Positions 50,080 to 59,725 of a DNA stretch of 64,000 nt are shown in pieces. The notes beneath the pieces are model-generated. The model was not told the DNA's origin. It saw only the letters and a program-made list of their open reading frames with translations, and made no database searches. The position numbers and the translations under genes were made by a program. Location of the stretch: the NCBI GenBank assembly GCA_037441565.1, contig JBBIRW010000007.1:1-64000 (forward strand), in the 5' to 3' direction. The DNA comes from JBBIRW01 sp037441565. GTDB taxonomy: Bacteria > Desulfobacterota > JBBIRW01. Numbering within the stretch: position 1 is the stretch's first letter; each line of letters begins with the position of its first letter.

Positions 50080-51737
50080 TAAGATATGGACTTCAATGCC
50101 TCCTTGAGTTCGCCGCCGCTGGAAAATCTTTCCTTCACATTCTTCCTGAGGCACTTCATTATGATATTGTCTAGCTCCTCTCTAATTGACGGGTCAATGA
50201 CCATGGGTCTCTCAGGCTCCTCTTCAAGGATTTTATCCATAAGGTTTTTTTCAACAGGATCATAAAATGGAAGTCTCCCTGTATGAATCTGATACATGAT
50301 AACCCCCAGTGCCCATATATCACTCCTCTTTTCACTTTTCCCCAGTATCTGTTCCGGTGCCATATATGGTCTTGTCCCTATAACGGTTTTGCTTATCTCC
50401 TCATCCCGTAGCTCCTTTGCTGTTCCATAATCAAGTAACTTCAGTATGCCATCGTTCCTTATCAGTATATTCTCAGGCTTTATGTCCCTATGAACAACGT
50501 TTCTGCTGTGGGCATGGGAAACAATATCCACAAGCTGACTGATATAAAACCTCTTTTCACCTTCACTCATTCCAATCTTCATTTTATCACTAAGTGTTAT
50601 TCCATCGACAAACTCCTGAACGATGATTATCCTTTCATTGTGCTTCAATATATCCTTAACTGATACAGCATTTCTGTGTGGCTCAAGTTTCTTGCATATC
50701 AATGCCTCCTTTAAAAATCTTCTATTGTATTTTTCGCTCCTTGGTATCTTCAGCACACAAAATTCATCCCTGTTCATATTCATGATATTCCTTGCCTTCC
50801 ATATCTCCGAGAAAGTCCCATCACCAAGCTTCTCAATCTTTTCGTACCTATCAGCAATAAGTTCTGACATCCTTTTGATACATATAAAATTCCTCTCGAT
50901 GGGAATGAGATTGCTCAGTATATTTAAAAGAAACCTCCTTACCCTTCCACCTTTTTCTTTTGATTCCACCCACATGTTGCTTTCGGAATCCAGGCCTATG
51001 TTTATACCCTCATAACCGATGATCTCGCCTTTCTCATCCTTAACAAGCTGACCCGAGATAAGAACCGTAATGATACTTCCGTCCTTTCTTTTGAAGTTGA
51101 CTTTGAAGTCATTAACAAAACCGTTCTTCTCTATGAGATATTGGAAGAGTTTTCTGTCATCAGGATTCACATATATATCCTTTGGAATATTTACCTTCAT
51201 CAATTCATTCTTACTTTCATATCCCAGCATACGTACAAGGGCATCATTGCATTCAATAAACCTTCCATCCCTGCTACTCAGAAAAACGCCTTCCCTTATG
51301 GACTCAAGGATAAGCCTGTATTTTCTCTCAAATTCAGATAATCTTTTCCTTTGAAGGGCGAGATTTGAGAGTATCCTTATCTTTGATAACAGTTCATAAG
51401 GTTTCAATGGCTTTTTCAAATAATCGGAAGTTCCGTGCTGGATAATCTTTTCGATGGTCTCATCGGTTATGCCCTCATTTAAAAGCATGAGCATCGGGAT
51501 CCGAGAAATGGGTGGAATTGATATCAACCTGAGATAAAGTTCATTCAGCATGTCCGTCTCTTTGGGAGAATCAATTACAAGCAGATCAACACCCCCTTTT
51601 TCCACCTCTTCGAAGACTTCATCCAGTATAGCTAAGACAGAAAGCTTATAGTCCTTGCCCTTCAGAACCTCCATAAATAGGGCTTCACAATCTCGATCTT
51701 CATCCAGAAGCAATATTCTTACAAGCTCGCCGCTCAT
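50055..51737 (-). CDS. Receiver-PAS-Ser/Thr protein kinase
   Basis: A 560-residue signalling protein. Receiver domain about 5-120 (DED near 12-14, phosphoacceptor in LLVIDSP, Lys in YLKKPLKP); PAS domain about 140-250 (EGVFLSSRDGRFIECN); linker about 255-300; Hanks-type kinase about 310-555 with Gly loop LGDGTFSE, Lys in VLKIP, HRDIKPEN catalytic loop, DYG in place of DFG, and YMAPEQ. It appears cytoplasmic, having no membrane segment. It links a phosphorelay input and a sensor domain to Ser/Thr phosphorylation. It is divergent from the endonuclease III gene 33 bp away. Confidence 0.9.
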   Translation of the reverse strand: MSGELVRILLLDEDRDCEALFMEVLKGKDYKLSVLAILDEVFEEVEKGGVDLLVIDSPKETDMLNELYLRLISIPPISRIPMLMLLNEGITDETIEKIIQHGTSDYLKKPLKPYELLSKIRILSNLALQRKRLSEFERKYRLILESIREGVFLSSRDGRFIECNDALVRMLGYESKNELMKVNIPKDIYVNPDDRKLFQYLIEKNGFVNDFKVNFKRKDGSIITVLISGQLVKDEKGEIIGYEGINIGLDSESNMWVESKEKGGRVRRFLLNILSNLIPIERNFICIKRMSELIADRYEKIEKLGDGTFSEIWKARNIMNMNRDEFCVLKIPRSEKYNRRFLKEALICKKLEPHRNAVSVKDILKHNERIIIVQEFVDGITLSDKMKIGMSEGEKRFYISQLVDIVSHAHSRNVVHRDIKPENILIRNDGILKLLDYGTAKELRDEEISKTVIGTRPYMAPEQILGKSEKRSDIWALGVIMYQIHTGRLPFYDPVEKNLMDKILEEEPERPMVIDPSIREELDNIIMKCLRKNVKERFSSGGELKEALKSISYYIENPPL

Positions 51738-51769
51738 CTTCCAATCCCCTCAAAATTAATTATATAATA

Positions 51770-52441
51770 ATGACAAACATGAAGGCATCATCATTAAGCA
51801 AAATCAACAGGATCATATCTATCATAAGAAAGGAAACAGAAGATTTCGAAATACCTGCCGTCTCAAGGGTCGCCCGCTCAAGGGATCCATTCAGAATCCT
51901 CATCTCCTGTATCCTTTCTCTTCGAACCAAAGACAACATAACCCGTGACTGCTCAACACGTCTCTTTCAGCTTGCATCAGATCCATATAAAATGAGCTCG
52001 CTTTCCATTGAGGAGATTGAAAAGGCGATATATCCCTGTGGATTTTACCGACAGAAGGCACGCTTCATCAAATCGATCTGTAGAAGCCTTATTGAGAAAT
52101 ACAATGGAAAGGTTCCTGATAACCTCAAAGATCTTATGGAACTCAAAGGTGTTGGAAGAAAAACCGCCAATCTTGTAATCACCCTTGGTTATAATAAATT
52201 TGGCATATGCGTCGATACACATGTCCATCGTATAGTTAACAGGTGGGGCTATGTTAAAACAAATAATCCAGAAGAGACAGAATTTGAGCTTAGAAAGAAG
52301 CTCCCTAAAAGATACTGGAAAGAATTCAACAGTCTGCTTGTAAGCTACGGTCAGCATATCTGTAAACCCGTAATTCCACTATGCAGTATCTGCAAGATAT
52401 CACGATTCTGCCTGAAGGAGGGTGTTAAAAAATCCAGGTAG
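51770..52441 (+). CDS. nth: Endonuclease III
   Basis: A 223-residue DNA glycosylase/AP lyase. The HhH motif LKGVGRKTANLV carries the catalytic Lys near residue 130, and the catalytic Asp is in VDTHVHR near 147. The C-terminal 4Fe-4S cluster motif is C-x6-C-x2-C-x5-C (CKPVIPLCSICKISRFC). It removes oxidised pyrimidines. Its last 42 bp overlap the convergent radical-SAM gene. Confidence 0.94.
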   Translation: MTNMKASSLSKINRIISIIRKETEDFEIPAVSRVARSRDPFRILISCILSLRTKDNITRDCSTRLFQLASDPYKMSSLSIEEIEKAIYPCGFYRQKARFIKSICRSLIEKYNGKVPDNLKDLMELKGVGRKTANLVITLGYNKFGICVDTHVHRIVNRWGYVKTNNPEETEFELRKKLPKRYWKEFNSLLVSYGQHICKPVIPLCSICKISRFCLKEGVKKSR

Positions 52442-53392
52442 CAATGGCTGGAGCGGATCTTTTTCTGCAATCAAAAATTTTTGCGGCAGAGCATTACATG
52501 GCTCCCCATCAAAATCTGGATTTTTGCAGATACAGATATGTGCCTCAATCCCTGAATGCCTTGAAATGTCTTTTATAAACCCGTATATACTTTTCCTTTT
52601 TGTAAAAGGAACAAGCTTTGTTTTTTTAGAAGTGCAAACCTCCCTCCAGGGCTCATCCACAAAATATGAAAGTATCCTGGTTAGTTCTCTCTTTCCCAGT
52701 TTGCTCCTCATTTCATAAATGATATTTGGCCTTAGATGAAGGCAGCTAATCGAAATCTTCTTTACACCATGTTCGTTTAAGACAGACACAAGTCTCTTTA
52801 TTTCGAAAAAACTGTCGGTTACAGATGGAATAATCGGATCAATCCTCACCTCAACATCGATACCTGCTTCCTTTAGCATCTTTATGTTCTTCAATCTTTC
52901 ATATGGCGTTGATGTATTTGGCTCAAATACATCATGATAATAATCGGAAAGGCTCACAATTCCTATACGGGCATGAATAAGATGCGGCTTTAATCTGAAG
53001 AGCCCGATAAAATCTTCAGGTATATTGCCCTTTGTTAGAAAGGAAAATGGTATATTCCTTTCAATAAGGATACGCATCGCCTTATAGGTAATTTCAAGAA
53101 TTTCAGCTGCTGGCTGAAAGGAATCCGATGCAGTGTTAAAGATAACATAAATCGAGCGCGATCTTCTTATCAGTGAATCCAGATCTTTTTCAAGCATTGT
53201 TTGTATATTCTTGTAAAGATAGACTGAGTATGGAGGAGGTGAGTTGCTATATGATTTTGCGTAACAATAAATACAATCATGGATACATCCAGATGTGATG
53301 TTTATCGCATAAAGACCCTTCATGCAGCCAAATGTAAATTTTTTGAGAGCGGATGTTTTCTTATCACATTTAATAATCTTCCACACTTTCAT
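52400..53392 (-). CDS. Radical-SAM protein, SPL/Rv2578c-like
   Basis: A 330-residue radical-SAM enzyme. The AdoMet-binding cluster is SGCIHDCIYCYAKSY near residue 36 (CxxxCxxC). Other typical features are TASDSFQPAAEI, FSFLTKG and RIGIVSLSDYYHDVFEPNTSTPYERL, shared with the SPL-like group of proteins of unknown reaction. It begins 2 bp after the acyl-CoA synthetase gene and is probably the last gene of the aor operon. A second protein of the same group is at 61769-62590. Confidence 0.82.
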   Translation of the reverse strand: MKVWKIIKCDKKTSALKKFTFGCMKGLYAINITSGCIHDCIYCYAKSYSNSPPPYSVYLYKNIQTMLEKDLDSLIRRSRSIYVIFNTASDSFQPAAEILEITYKAMRILIERNIPFSFLTKGNIPEDFIGLFRLKPHLIHARIGIVSLSDYYHDVFEPNTSTPYERLKNIKMLKEAGIDVEVRIDPIIPSVTDSFFEIKRLVSVLNEHGVKKISISCLHLRPNIIYEMRSKLGKRELTRILSYFVDEPWREVCTSKKTKLVPFTKRKSIYGFIKDISRHSGIEAHICICKNPDFDGEPCNALPQKFLIAEKDPLQPLLPGFFNTLLQAES

Positions 53393-53394
53393 AT

Positions 53395-55386
53395 CTAACT
53401 CATAACAATCCTTGCATCAAGCACTTTATATCCCTTTTCAAAGGATGCCACAGGGTTCAGATCTATCTCATCAATGGATTGATCCTCCATCATGATCTTC
53501 GAAATCTCAACAATAAGATTAGCTAATGCCCCTTTATCCCTCATCCCCTTTCCTCTAAAATCATGTAGAACCTTTGATCCCTTAATCTCATCGATCATTT
53601 CGAGTGCATCCCTTTCACTCAGAGGCGCAATCCTGAATGAAACATCGCGTATCACCTCTACCATTATGCCACCCAGACCAAACATCGCAACAGGCCCAAA
53701 CTGCTGATCCCTGAAGGCACCTACTATTACCTCGACATCAGATTTCACCATCTCCGATATGAGTAAACCATCCGTTTCCAAGCCAAGTGAGATCAGTTTT
53801 GAAAAGCCACTTCTTAGAGCAATATCGTCCCTTATATCGAGAATAACTCCTCCAACATCACTCTTATGACTGACCGATTTTGAATTTATCTTCAATACAA
53901 CAGGATAACCAACATTTGATGCAAAGGACAATGCATCTTCCAGAGTGCTTACCTTAAAGCTATTTGCAGTAATAATACCCCTTGATGAGAGAAATTGAAG
54001 TGCCTCATAAGGTGAAAGAAGTTTTTTCCCCTTCGCTGTGGGCGTAACCTTTGGAATCGTGATTGTCTTTTTCCTTGTTGGTAAATGATGTGAGGCTGCC
54101 TTTATCCCTCTCTCAGGTGTTGGAAACACAGCAACCTTGTTCATGTGCATAATCTCCTTCTCCCTTCTTTCCACATCAGCTCCTCCGAGGAATATCACAA
54201 GCTCACAACGATCCCTGTTTACAACAGATGAAGCATTCTCTATGGGATCGCCAAAAATAATGGTAACAATATCGTAATATGGAGCTGCCTCCTGGATCAC
54301 TCTTTTGTATGTTTGAGCATCAGCATCACCTGTAAGATCCAGTGGATTTGATATGATAAAGTGTGGAGGAAGCATCTCCCTCAATTTCTTCTCCAGTTCC
54401 TCTGGAAGAGGAGCTACATCAAATCCACACTCTTCAGCAGTGTCAGTCGCAATAATGCCAGAGCCCCCGGAGCTCGTTACAATAAGCATCCTTCTCCCCT
54501 CTGGCTTCTTAACATAAGCAAGTGCCTTGGAGATATCGTAAAGCTCTTCAAGATCCAACGCCCTATGTATACTAAACTGCTTGAATAATGCATCGTAAAC
54601 CTCATCCCTTCCAGCAAGCGATTTTGTGTGCGATTCTGCAGCTATAATTCCTCTTTCTGTCCTTCCAGATTTTAATATTACAATGGGTTTTCTACAGTTC
54701 TTCATCACACGGAGAAATTTCTCTGCATCTTTAATACCTTCAATATACAGTGCTATCACTTTTGTGTTTGTATCCTGGGAAAAATATTCTATAAGATCCG
54801 ATTCATCAACATCTGCCCTGTTTCCCATACTTACAAATGCAGAAAAGCCCAGTTTTTCCTGAGATGCCCAGTCGATAAGTGCTGCACCAACAGTTCCACT
54901 CTGTGAAATGATTGCAATATCACCTCTCAGTGTTATCAATGGCCAGGATGCGCAAAGGTGATGGTACGGGTAATTAACACCCTGACAGTTTGGACCGATC
55001 AGCCTCATACCGAAATCCCGCGCATTCCTCAACACATCCTGCTGCAGAACCTCTCCTTCCCTTCCTGCCTCACTGAAACCACCTGTTATGATGATTGATG
55101 CCTTTACCCCCCTTTTTCCACAGCGCATAATCGCATCGGGGACAGCCTTCGCCGGAATTATAATAACAGCAAGATCAACACCCTCCGGCAGTTCATCAAC
55201 AGACCGCAGGCTTCTTTTCCCCAGTATCTCCTCTCCTTTCGGGTTTACCGGAAAAACCTCCCCCTGAAAACCTGCATCGAGTATGTTTTTAAAAATTTTG
55301 TATCCGAATTTTTCCGGATTACTGGATGCACCAACTACTGCGATACGATCAGGTCTGAAAATGCAATCAAGCTCGTGTCTGCTCAT
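53395..55386 (-). CDS. ADP-forming acetate/acyl-CoA synthetase, fused alpha-beta
   Basis: A 663-residue protein. It has a CoA-binding Rossmann domain (IAVVGASSNPEKFG near 12), a succinyl-CoA-ligase-like middle domain with the SHTKSLAGRDEVYDALF loop and SSGGSGIIATD, and a C-terminal ATP-grasp domain (about 450-663: GYPVVLKINSKSVSHKSDVGGV, FGLGGIMVEV). It converts acyl-CoA + ADP + Pi to acid + CoA + ATP, or the reverse, via a phospho-His. In this operon it would connect to acids made or used by the aldehyde oxidoreductase. It has AGGAGG before ATG. Confidence 0.9.
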   Translation of the reverse strand: MSRHELDCIFRPDRIAVVGASSNPEKFGYKIFKNILDAGFQGEVFPVNPKGEEILGKRSLRSVDELPEGVDLAVIIIPAKAVPDAIMRCGKRGVKASIIITGGFSEAGREGEVLQQDVLRNARDFGMRLIGPNCQGVNYPYHHLCASWPLITLRGDIAIISQSGTVGAALIDWASQEKLGFSAFVSMGNRADVDESDLIEYFSQDTNTKVIALYIEGIKDAEKFLRVMKNCRKPIVILKSGRTERGIIAAESHTKSLAGRDEVYDALFKQFSIHRALDLEELYDISKALAYVKKPEGRRMLIVTSSGGSGIIATDTAEECGFDVAPLPEELEKKLREMLPPHFIISNPLDLTGDADAQTYKRVIQEAAPYYDIVTIIFGDPIENASSVVNRDRCELVIFLGGADVERREKEIMHMNKVAVFPTPERGIKAASHHLPTRKKTITIPKVTPTAKGKKLLSPYEALQFLSSRGIITANSFKVSTLEDALSFASNVGYPVVLKINSKSVSHKSDVGGVILDIRDDIALRSGFSKLISLGLETDGLLISEMVKSDVEVIVGAFRDQQFGPVAMFGLGGIMVEVIRDVSFRIAPLSERDALEMIDEIKGSKVLHDFRGKGMRDKGALANLIVEISKIMMEDQSIDEIDLNPVASFEKGYKVLDARIVMS

Positions 55387-55395
55387 ATGGACCTC

Positions 55396-56643
55396 CTAAA
55401 TTAATAATTTCATGGAGGCATTCAAGATTTTCCCATAGTTGAGAGTGGATCTATGAAGGACCTCCTTCCAGATACCGAGACCTATACCCCTCTTTGATAG
55501 TGTATATAAAATACCGGCATCCGAGGACGCATTCAAGAATAAGCCACCGATAATCCTGTCATCCCTGAAAACCAACTTCCTGTAAATGAGCCCTTCACTG
55601 TTTTCATAAACCCTGAAATCGTCTTCATCTTCAATATATCCAAAGGATGCTATCTCAAGATTAAAAACTCTAAGTGTGCTCCAGGGAATGGCTCCTTCAT
55701 ATAAAAAATCATTCCCAGCCATATTTTCACCTGCAACCTTCCCCTGTTCCACTGCGATACTCCATAGCCCGTGAACTTCCTTTCTGCCCGTTATCATATC
55801 AGTTGACTCAGCAACATCCCCTGCTGCAAATATGTTATTAATGCTGCTCCTCATCCTCTCATCAACAACAATTCCCTTTCCTGTTTGCACTCTCTCTCCT
55901 GTGAATTCGGGAAAATTCGGTTTTGCGCCAACAGCAACAATAACTGCATCAACAACAATTTCATCACCACCTGAAAGAATTACCATGTTTTTCCTTCCTC
56001 TTCTCTTTATTTCCATAACCCTTTCTTTTTTTCTTAAGTGAATGCCAATGCCCTTCAGGAAATCCTCGATTATATTGGAAAGCCTTCTGTCAGCAATTCT
56101 TGAGAGCAGCTGTTCTGTTGCTTCAATAATATATACCTCCTTCCCTTGATTGATGAATGCCTGCATTGCCTGGATACCAATAAGTCCGCCTCCGATAATC
56201 GCAACACTCTCTATCCTTCCAATCCTCCTTTTTATCCTCTTTACATCATCAAGACTCCAGAACGTATATAAATCTTTTCCGCTGATACCTGGTATATCAG
56301 GAATAATGGGAGAAGCTCCTGTTGCAATGAGTAACTGGTCAAATGAAATTTCCTTGCTGCTGTCAATGAAAATTTTTGATCGCAAAGGATCGATAGAGAG
56401 AACTTTTCCATTTATGTATTTTACTTTCTGATCTTTGAAAAAGGATCTATCCCTTATATAAAGCACATCTTCAGTTATAGAATCATCAAGGAAGTAGTGG
56501 AGAAAGACCCTTGTGTATGGTGGGTATTTTTCCTTTGTAATAAGTATTACTTCCGAATGTTTGTCATGGAGTCTGAAGCTCTCAAGGGCACTTAAACCTG
56601 CTGCGCTCTGACCGATAATAACAACCCTTTTTGCGCCCTTCAT
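55396..56643 (-). CDS. aorC: FAD-dependent NAD(P)H oxidoreductase, AorC-like
   Basis: A 415-residue two-dinucleotide-binding flavoprotein. FAD-binding start VVIIGQSAAGLSAL, ATG motif LLIATGASPIIP, NAD-binding VAIIGGGLIGIQAMQAF near 145 and NIFAAGDVAES near 270. The family includes NirB and ferredoxin/rubredoxin reductases. In the operon it lies directly after the tungsten subunit (4-bp overlap), the same place as the FAD subunit of the three-part AOR of Aromatoleum, which transfers electrons between the W enzyme and NAD. The AorC call rests on context. Confidence 0.82.
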   Translation of the reverse strand: MKGAKRVVIIGQSAAGLSALESFRLHDKHSEVILITKEKYPPYTRVFLHYFLDDSITEDVLYIRDRSFFKDQKVKYINGKVLSIDPLRSKIFIDSSKEISFDQLLIATGASPIIPDIPGISGKDLYTFWSLDDVKRIKRRIGRIESVAIIGGGLIGIQAMQAFINQGKEVYIIEATEQLLSRIADRRLSNIIEDFLKGIGIHLRKKERVMEIKRRGRKNMVILSGGDEIVVDAVIVAVGAKPNFPEFTGERVQTGKGIVVDERMRSSINNIFAAGDVAESTDMITGRKEVHGLWSIAVEQGKVAGENMAGNDFLYEGAIPWSTLRVFNLEIASFGYIEDEDDFRVYENSEGLIYRKLVFRDDRIIGGLFLNASSDAGILYTLSKRGIGLGIWKEVLHRSTLNYGKILNASMKLLI

Positions 56644-58445
56644 CCACTCAGACCAAGCCTCCTTAATGTTTCTTCCCTGGGAATGCCATTCTCATCCCAC
56701 CCTCTTATTTCATAGTAACTATTGAGCATAGGATCAAGCTCAACCACCTGCCCCTTAGCTGCACCTGAAGGGAGTGGTTCCATCAAGAATCTTGGTGGAA
56801 GGGTGTCGTCCCTCCTGCTGAATCCACATCGGATGTTAAATAACCTTTCAAGATTCCAGATCCTTTCCCCGATAATTGAGATCTCCTCAGATGTATAATT
56901 AAATCCTGTTGCTGTATTGAGAAGATTCAGTATATCCTTCTGCCCTATTGCAAATGTGCTGAAAATGCAAAGACCTGTTGAATCCACAACAGATGTATAA
57001 TCCTGAAATCCCTTTACCCAGTTATGCTTCCCCTCAATTGCAAAGGGATCGAGCTTCTCCGGAAGGCCAAGTATTTCAGGTGAAATCGTATAGCTTCTTA
57101 AATGGCATGCTCCCCTGTTTGCAGTTGCATATCCGAGACCCATCCCTTTTGCCCCCCTTGGATCATATGCAGCAAGTTCCTGTCGTTTTACTGTTATGGA
57201 TAACTCAGGATATCCAAAGCGCTCCGCCATCCTGTATGAGCCCTCAGCAAGGATATCGCCAAAACCCTCCCTCTTTCCTATCATCTTTATGAGATTTATC
57301 AGAAGATCTGCATCACCAAATCTCAGTGGAAGACCTGCTGTTTTTTCATCTATATTTCCCTTCTCAAACAGTTCCATTGCGCATGATATTGTTGCACCTG
57401 CAGATATAGGATCAATCCCAAGTTCATTGCACAAATAGTTAGCCTTTGCAATTGCTTCAAGGTCAGATACACCAACACATGACCCGAGACCAAATATGTT
57501 TTCATACTCGGGTCCTTCACCCTTCATCTTATGACCATCAGTTTTTACTTCAGTTATCCTGCCACACCCTATGCTGCATGCAAAGCATGCCTTGTTTCTG
57601 ATGAGAATAGTCTCTGCCATGGTTTCGCCACTTATCTTTGATGCTTCTTCAAAAACACCTCTTTGAAAGTTATTTGTTGGAAAGAGACCGCACTCATTAA
57701 TTATATTAACAAGTATTGCAGTTCCATATGCAGGAAGCCCTTTTGATGTAACAGGGGATGCATATATCTTTTCATTTGCTGCCTTCACAGCCTGCAGGAA
57801 CCCATCAGGATCAAAAACCTTTATCCCCCGTGATCCCCTCACTGCAATCGCCTTCAAGTTCTTTGACCCCATTACAGCACCAACACCAGATCTACCTGCA
57901 GCCCTGTGTTTATCATTTATTATGGACGAGAACCTCACGAGTTTCTCACCTGCAGGACCGATACTTGCTATCTTTGCATCAGGATCCGTCTCATCTCTTA
58001 TGATATCCTCTGTTTGATGTGTGCTCTTCATAATCAACTTTTCCGCATTTCTTATCTCAACCTTTCCATTCTTTATCCATAAATAAACAGGACTCTGTGA
58101 TTTCCCTTCCACGATCAAAGCATCATAGCCTGCAAACTTTAATTCCGGACCAAAGTATCCACCAGAATTTGAGCATGCGATTGTTCCTGTCAACGGTGAT
58201 TTTGTAACAACCATATATCTTCCACCAGTGGGAGCAAGGGTAGCTGTAAGGGGTCCAGTAACTATAATAAGTTTGTTTCTTTCATCAAATGGATCAATTG
58301 CGGGATCTATTTCATCAAAAAGGAGCTTGCTTCCAAAACCCCTTCCCCCGATAAACTTCCTCGCAACATCATAATTTATCTCCTCCTCTCTTATATCTCC
58401 GCTGGAAAGATCGACCCTTAAAATCCTTCCTGCATAACCCCTCAT
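56640..58445 (-). CDS. aorB: Aldehyde:ferredoxin oxidoreductase, tungsten subunit
   Basis: A 601-residue tungstopterin enzyme. N-terminal GGRGFGSKLLFDEI and TGPLTATLAPTGGRYMVVTKSPLTG motifs are typical. The 4Fe-4S cluster Cys are C287, C290 and C294 (CFACSIGC), with the distant fourth at C493 (STGLCIFS), as in the Pyrococcus AOR. The pterin loop region ELGIDPISAG follows. It oxidises aldehydes to acids, or reduces acids, with low-potential electrons. It overlaps aorA and aorC by 4 bp each, so all three are co-translated. Confidence 0.94.
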   Translation of the reverse strand: MRGYAGRILRVDLSSGDIREEEINYDVARKFIGGRGFGSKLLFDEIDPAIDPFDERNKLIIVTGPLTATLAPTGGRYMVVTKSPLTGTIACSNSGGYFGPELKFAGYDALIVEGKSQSPVYLWIKNGKVEIRNAEKLIMKSTHQTEDIIRDETDPDAKIASIGPAGEKLVRFSSIINDKHRAAGRSGVGAVMGSKNLKAIAVRGSRGIKVFDPDGFLQAVKAANEKIYASPVTSKGLPAYGTAILVNIINECGLFPTNNFQRGVFEEASKISGETMAETILIRNKACFACSIGCGRITEVKTDGHKMKGEGPEYENIFGLGSCVGVSDLEAIAKANYLCNELGIDPISAGATISCAMELFEKGNIDEKTAGLPLRFGDADLLINLIKMIGKREGFGDILAEGSYRMAERFGYPELSITVKRQELAAYDPRGAKGMGLGYATANRGACHLRSYTISPEILGLPEKLDPFAIEGKHNWVKGFQDYTSVVDSTGLCIFSTFAIGQKDILNLLNTATGFNYTSEEISIIGERIWNLERLFNIRCGFSRRDDTLPPRFLMEPLPSGAAKGQVVELDPMLNSYYEIRGWDENGIPREETLRRLGLSG

Positions 58446-58924
58446 TTTTGCACCTCCCTGTATGCATCCATAAGTTTCATGCTGTAAATCTTCCTCTTCC
58501 GCTGAAGTGTTAGATCTTCCTCCCTGTATTCAATAGCCTTCGTAGGACATATCCTTGCGCAGGCAGGATTACCCCTGCAGAGATCGCATTTGAATACCTT
58601 GCCTTTCTCGGGGGAATAAAACATAACACCAAAAGGACACGCCATGGTACACATCCTGCAACCCGTGCATCTTGTTTCATTTAATTCAACAATACCCAGT
58701 TCACGATTTCTTGTTAGAGCAACAGATGGGCATACTTTCAAACACCATGCCTCATCACACTGGTAGCATACCACAGGTATGTAGAATGCCTCCTCGAGGA
58801 GCACAACCTCCCTGATACATGATTTTTCAGGGTTGAATTCACGAAATTTTTCAAAGGAGCAGGCAAGTTCACAAAGCCTGCAAGCGGTGCATTTTGAAGG
58901 ATCGATCTGAAGAAAGGCAGGCAT
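58442..58924 (-). CDS. aorA: Polyferredoxin subunit of aldehyde oxidoreductase, AorA-like
   Basis: A 160-residue protein with four 4Fe-4S cluster motifs: CTACRLCELAC, CYQCDEAWCLKVC, CTGCRMCTMACPFG and CDLCRGNPACARIC. It resembles the HycB/AorA electron-wire subunit. AGGAGG precedes ATG 58924. It leads the operon aorA-aorB-aorC-ADP-forming synthetase-radical SAM. The subunit would pass electrons between the tungsten and flavin subunits. Confidence 0.9.
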   Translation of the reverse strand: MPAFLQIDPSKCTACRLCELACSFEKFREFNPEKSCIREVVLLEEAFYIPVVCYQCDEAWCLKVCPSVALTRNRELGIVELNETRCTGCRMCTMACPFGVMFYSPEKGKVFKCDLCRGNPACARICPTKAIEYREEDLTLQRKRKIYSMKLMDAYREVQK

Positions 58925-59004
58925 GGGGTCCTCCTTTTAAAACCATTTTCTATTTTCAAGAATTATACATTTTAATCCCGCCCCTTACCAGAATTTTCTT
59001 TTAA

Positions 59005-59658
59005 TTAAAAATCCTTTGATCTATCAATAATTATAACCTGGTAACCTTTTGATGCTAACTTTGTAGCCGTTGACCTTGCCTTTCCATAATCGCTGAAGAA
59101 TCCAACCCTTACCCTGTAGAAGGTCCTCCCACCTATGACCTTCTCCTCCATATAAGCACCTTTGAACTCGACCTCAAGCTCATTCTTAAGTCTCACTGCA
59201 TACTCGTATGATATGAATGATCCCACCTGAAGTGTGTATCTCTCCTTTTTAATACTCTCGGACTCAAGGGATGAAGGAACACTCACAGGTTGAACGATCA
59301 CAGGAACAACACCCTTACCAATCATTTCAAGTTGTTTCGCAGCTGCATAGGAAAGGTCAATTATTCTCCCTTCTACAAAAGGTCCAAAATCATTTATCCT
59401 AACAACAACGCTCTTTCCATTCTCAAGATTTGTTACCATTGCATAGCTACCCAGAGGAATTGTTCTTGATGCTGCTGTCAATTCATACATATCGAATACC
59501 TCACCGGAAGCTGTTCTCTTTCCATGGAATCCCGGTCCGTACCATGATGCATACCCTCTTTCTTCATAAGGAACAACAGGTTTGTATCTGATTAAAGAAC
59601 AGGAACTGAAAAAAACAGCAAGGAGAATCAAAAAGGTGGTATTGATTTTCATCCTCAA
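59005..59658 (-). CDS. rlpA: RlpA-type lytic transglycosylase lipoprotein with SPOR domain
   Basis: A 217-residue outer-membrane lipoprotein (lipobox SSC near residue 20). The DPBB catalytic domain (about 35-130) has GYASWYGPGFHGKRTASGE and VVVRINDFGPFVEGRIIDLS with the active-site Asp. A SPOR domain (about 137-217; YTLQVGSFISYEYA) binds denuded septal peptidoglycan. It acts at the septum. It is divergent from the TPR gene; the 67 bp between hold TATAAT elements but no clear -35. Confidence 0.93.
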   Translation of the reverse strand: MRMKINTTFLILLAVFFSSCSLIRYKPVVPYEERGYASWYGPGFHGKRTASGEVFDMYELTAASRTIPLGSYAMVTNLENGKSVVVRINDFGPFVEGRIIDLSYAAAKQLEMIGKGVVPVIVQPVSVPSSLESESIKKERYTLQVGSFISYEYAVRLKNELEVEFKGAYMEEKVIGGRTFYRVRVGFFSDYGKARSTATKLASKGYQVIIIDRSKDF

Positions 59659-59725
59659 ATATTTACTTTTACGGAAGGATTTTCGTATATAATATAATTA
59701 AAGTCCGTATAAGAAAAGAAAATTG

